Positions 63,752 to 64,000 of a DNA stretch of 64,000 nt are shown piece by piece. The DNA is from Thermohalobaculum sp039805905. GTDB taxonomy: Bacteria; Pseudomonadota; Alphaproteobacteria; Rhodobacterales; Rhodobacteraceae. Position numbers and translations under genes: made by a program. Where the stretch lies: assembly GCA_039805905.1 (NCBI GenBank), contig JBDIVM010000006.1:124001-188000 (forward strand), written 5' to 3'. The notes under the pieces were generated by a model. That model ran no database searches and was not told the DNA's origin. It saw nothing but the letters and a program-made list of their open reading frames with translations. Each line of letters opens with the position of its first letter. The first letter of the stretch is position 1.

Positions 63752-64000
63752 ATGACCGGCGGCGAGGCCGCCGACAGTCCGCAATTCGAGACCCTGATCG
63801 ACCTCGGTCCCGACGCGGCGCCCCGCGCCGTGGTCGCCGGCAAGGACTATGGCAGCAATGCCAGTCGGGCGCTGGCCCGGCAACGCGGCGCCGTTCCGGT
63901 CATCCCCTATCGCTCCACCAGCAAGGCGATCCCGGCGCGGTTCGCCACCGCCCCCGATCGCGGACGCGCCCGCATCGAGCAGGCCGGCGGCAAGCTCAAA
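63752..64000 (+). mobile_element. IS5-type transposase fragment, cut by window edge
   Basis: An open 83-codon frame reaches the right window edge. It encodes MTGGEAADSPQFETLIDLG, then GKDYGSNASRALAR, PVIPYRST and RARIEQAGGKLK, which match the DDE region of IS5-family transposases. The part that should hold the second catalytic aspartate reads AGKDYGS instead of the usual ADKGYDS, so that aspartate is replaced by glycine. The sequence before 63752 does not continue as transposase, so the 5' part is lost. It is a remnant or inactive copy. Confidence 0.8.

Overview
The window is GC-rich, densely packed bacterial chromosome. Gene order points to an alphaproteobacterium, probably Rhodobacterales-like: hemC-hemD-mitofilin-hemY divergent from tsaD-gpsA, hrcA-grpE divergent from rph-rdgB-hemW, a dnaK promoter of alphaproteobacterial RpoH type, a DUF1489 gene and a Tad-type TadE/TadG set. 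This assignment is an inference from gene content; no rRNA is present.

Layout. 1-3.8 kb: a decayed RTX metalloprotease gene and a small secreted protein in an AT-rich island. 3.9-5.1 kb: an isopropylmalate/isocitrate-type dehydrogenase. 5.4-8.0 kb: three Tad-type envelope genes. 8.06-10.7 kb: an acid-sugar (tetronate) operon made of an SDR, an OtnK-like kinase and an OtnC-like decarboxylase. 10.8-11.5 kb: gpt and tRNA-Thr(CGT). 11.7-16.2 kb: haem genes (hemC, hemD, mitofilin-like, hemY). 16.3-23.5 kb: tsaD, gpsA, YCII, a fused APH/P-loop kinase, an EVE protein, a dihaem cytochrome c, DUF1489, dapB and hsp20. 23.6-34.5 kb: dnaJ/dnaK, hrcA/grpE, alkB-like, rph, rdgB, hemW, ybaN. 34.5-37.2 kb: mutS.

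37.3-48.1 kb is the most notable region. It is a co-directional oxalate/one-carbon cluster: a GntR/FCD regulator, oxalyl-CoA decarboxylase (oxc), formyl-CoA:oxalate CoA-transferase (frc), a stand-alone formyl-THF hydrolase-type formyltransferase, formate-THF ligase (fhs), a tandem universal stress protein and a tripartite tricarboxylate transporter (tctC-tctB-tctA). Two copies of a palindrome with core TGGTATACCA, one upstream of the regulator and one upstream of tctC, bracket the catabolic genes and look like operators for the regulator. Read together, the transporter would import oxalate or a related acid, Frc/Oxc would convert it to formyl-CoA, formate and CO2, and Fhs plus the formyltransferase would link the formyl group to tetrahydrofolate.

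48.2-63.5 kb holds housekeeping and accessory genes: quinone oxidoreductase, beta-carbonic anhydrase, cytochrome c', dihaem cytochrome c, asd, comM/yifB, leuB, an aldo/keto reductase, an NrtR-like Nudix regulator overlapping an HD phosphohydrolase, ahcY, an AhpD-like protein, an outer-membrane barrel protein and a VOC protein. The window ends in a damaged IS5-type transposase that runs off the right edge.
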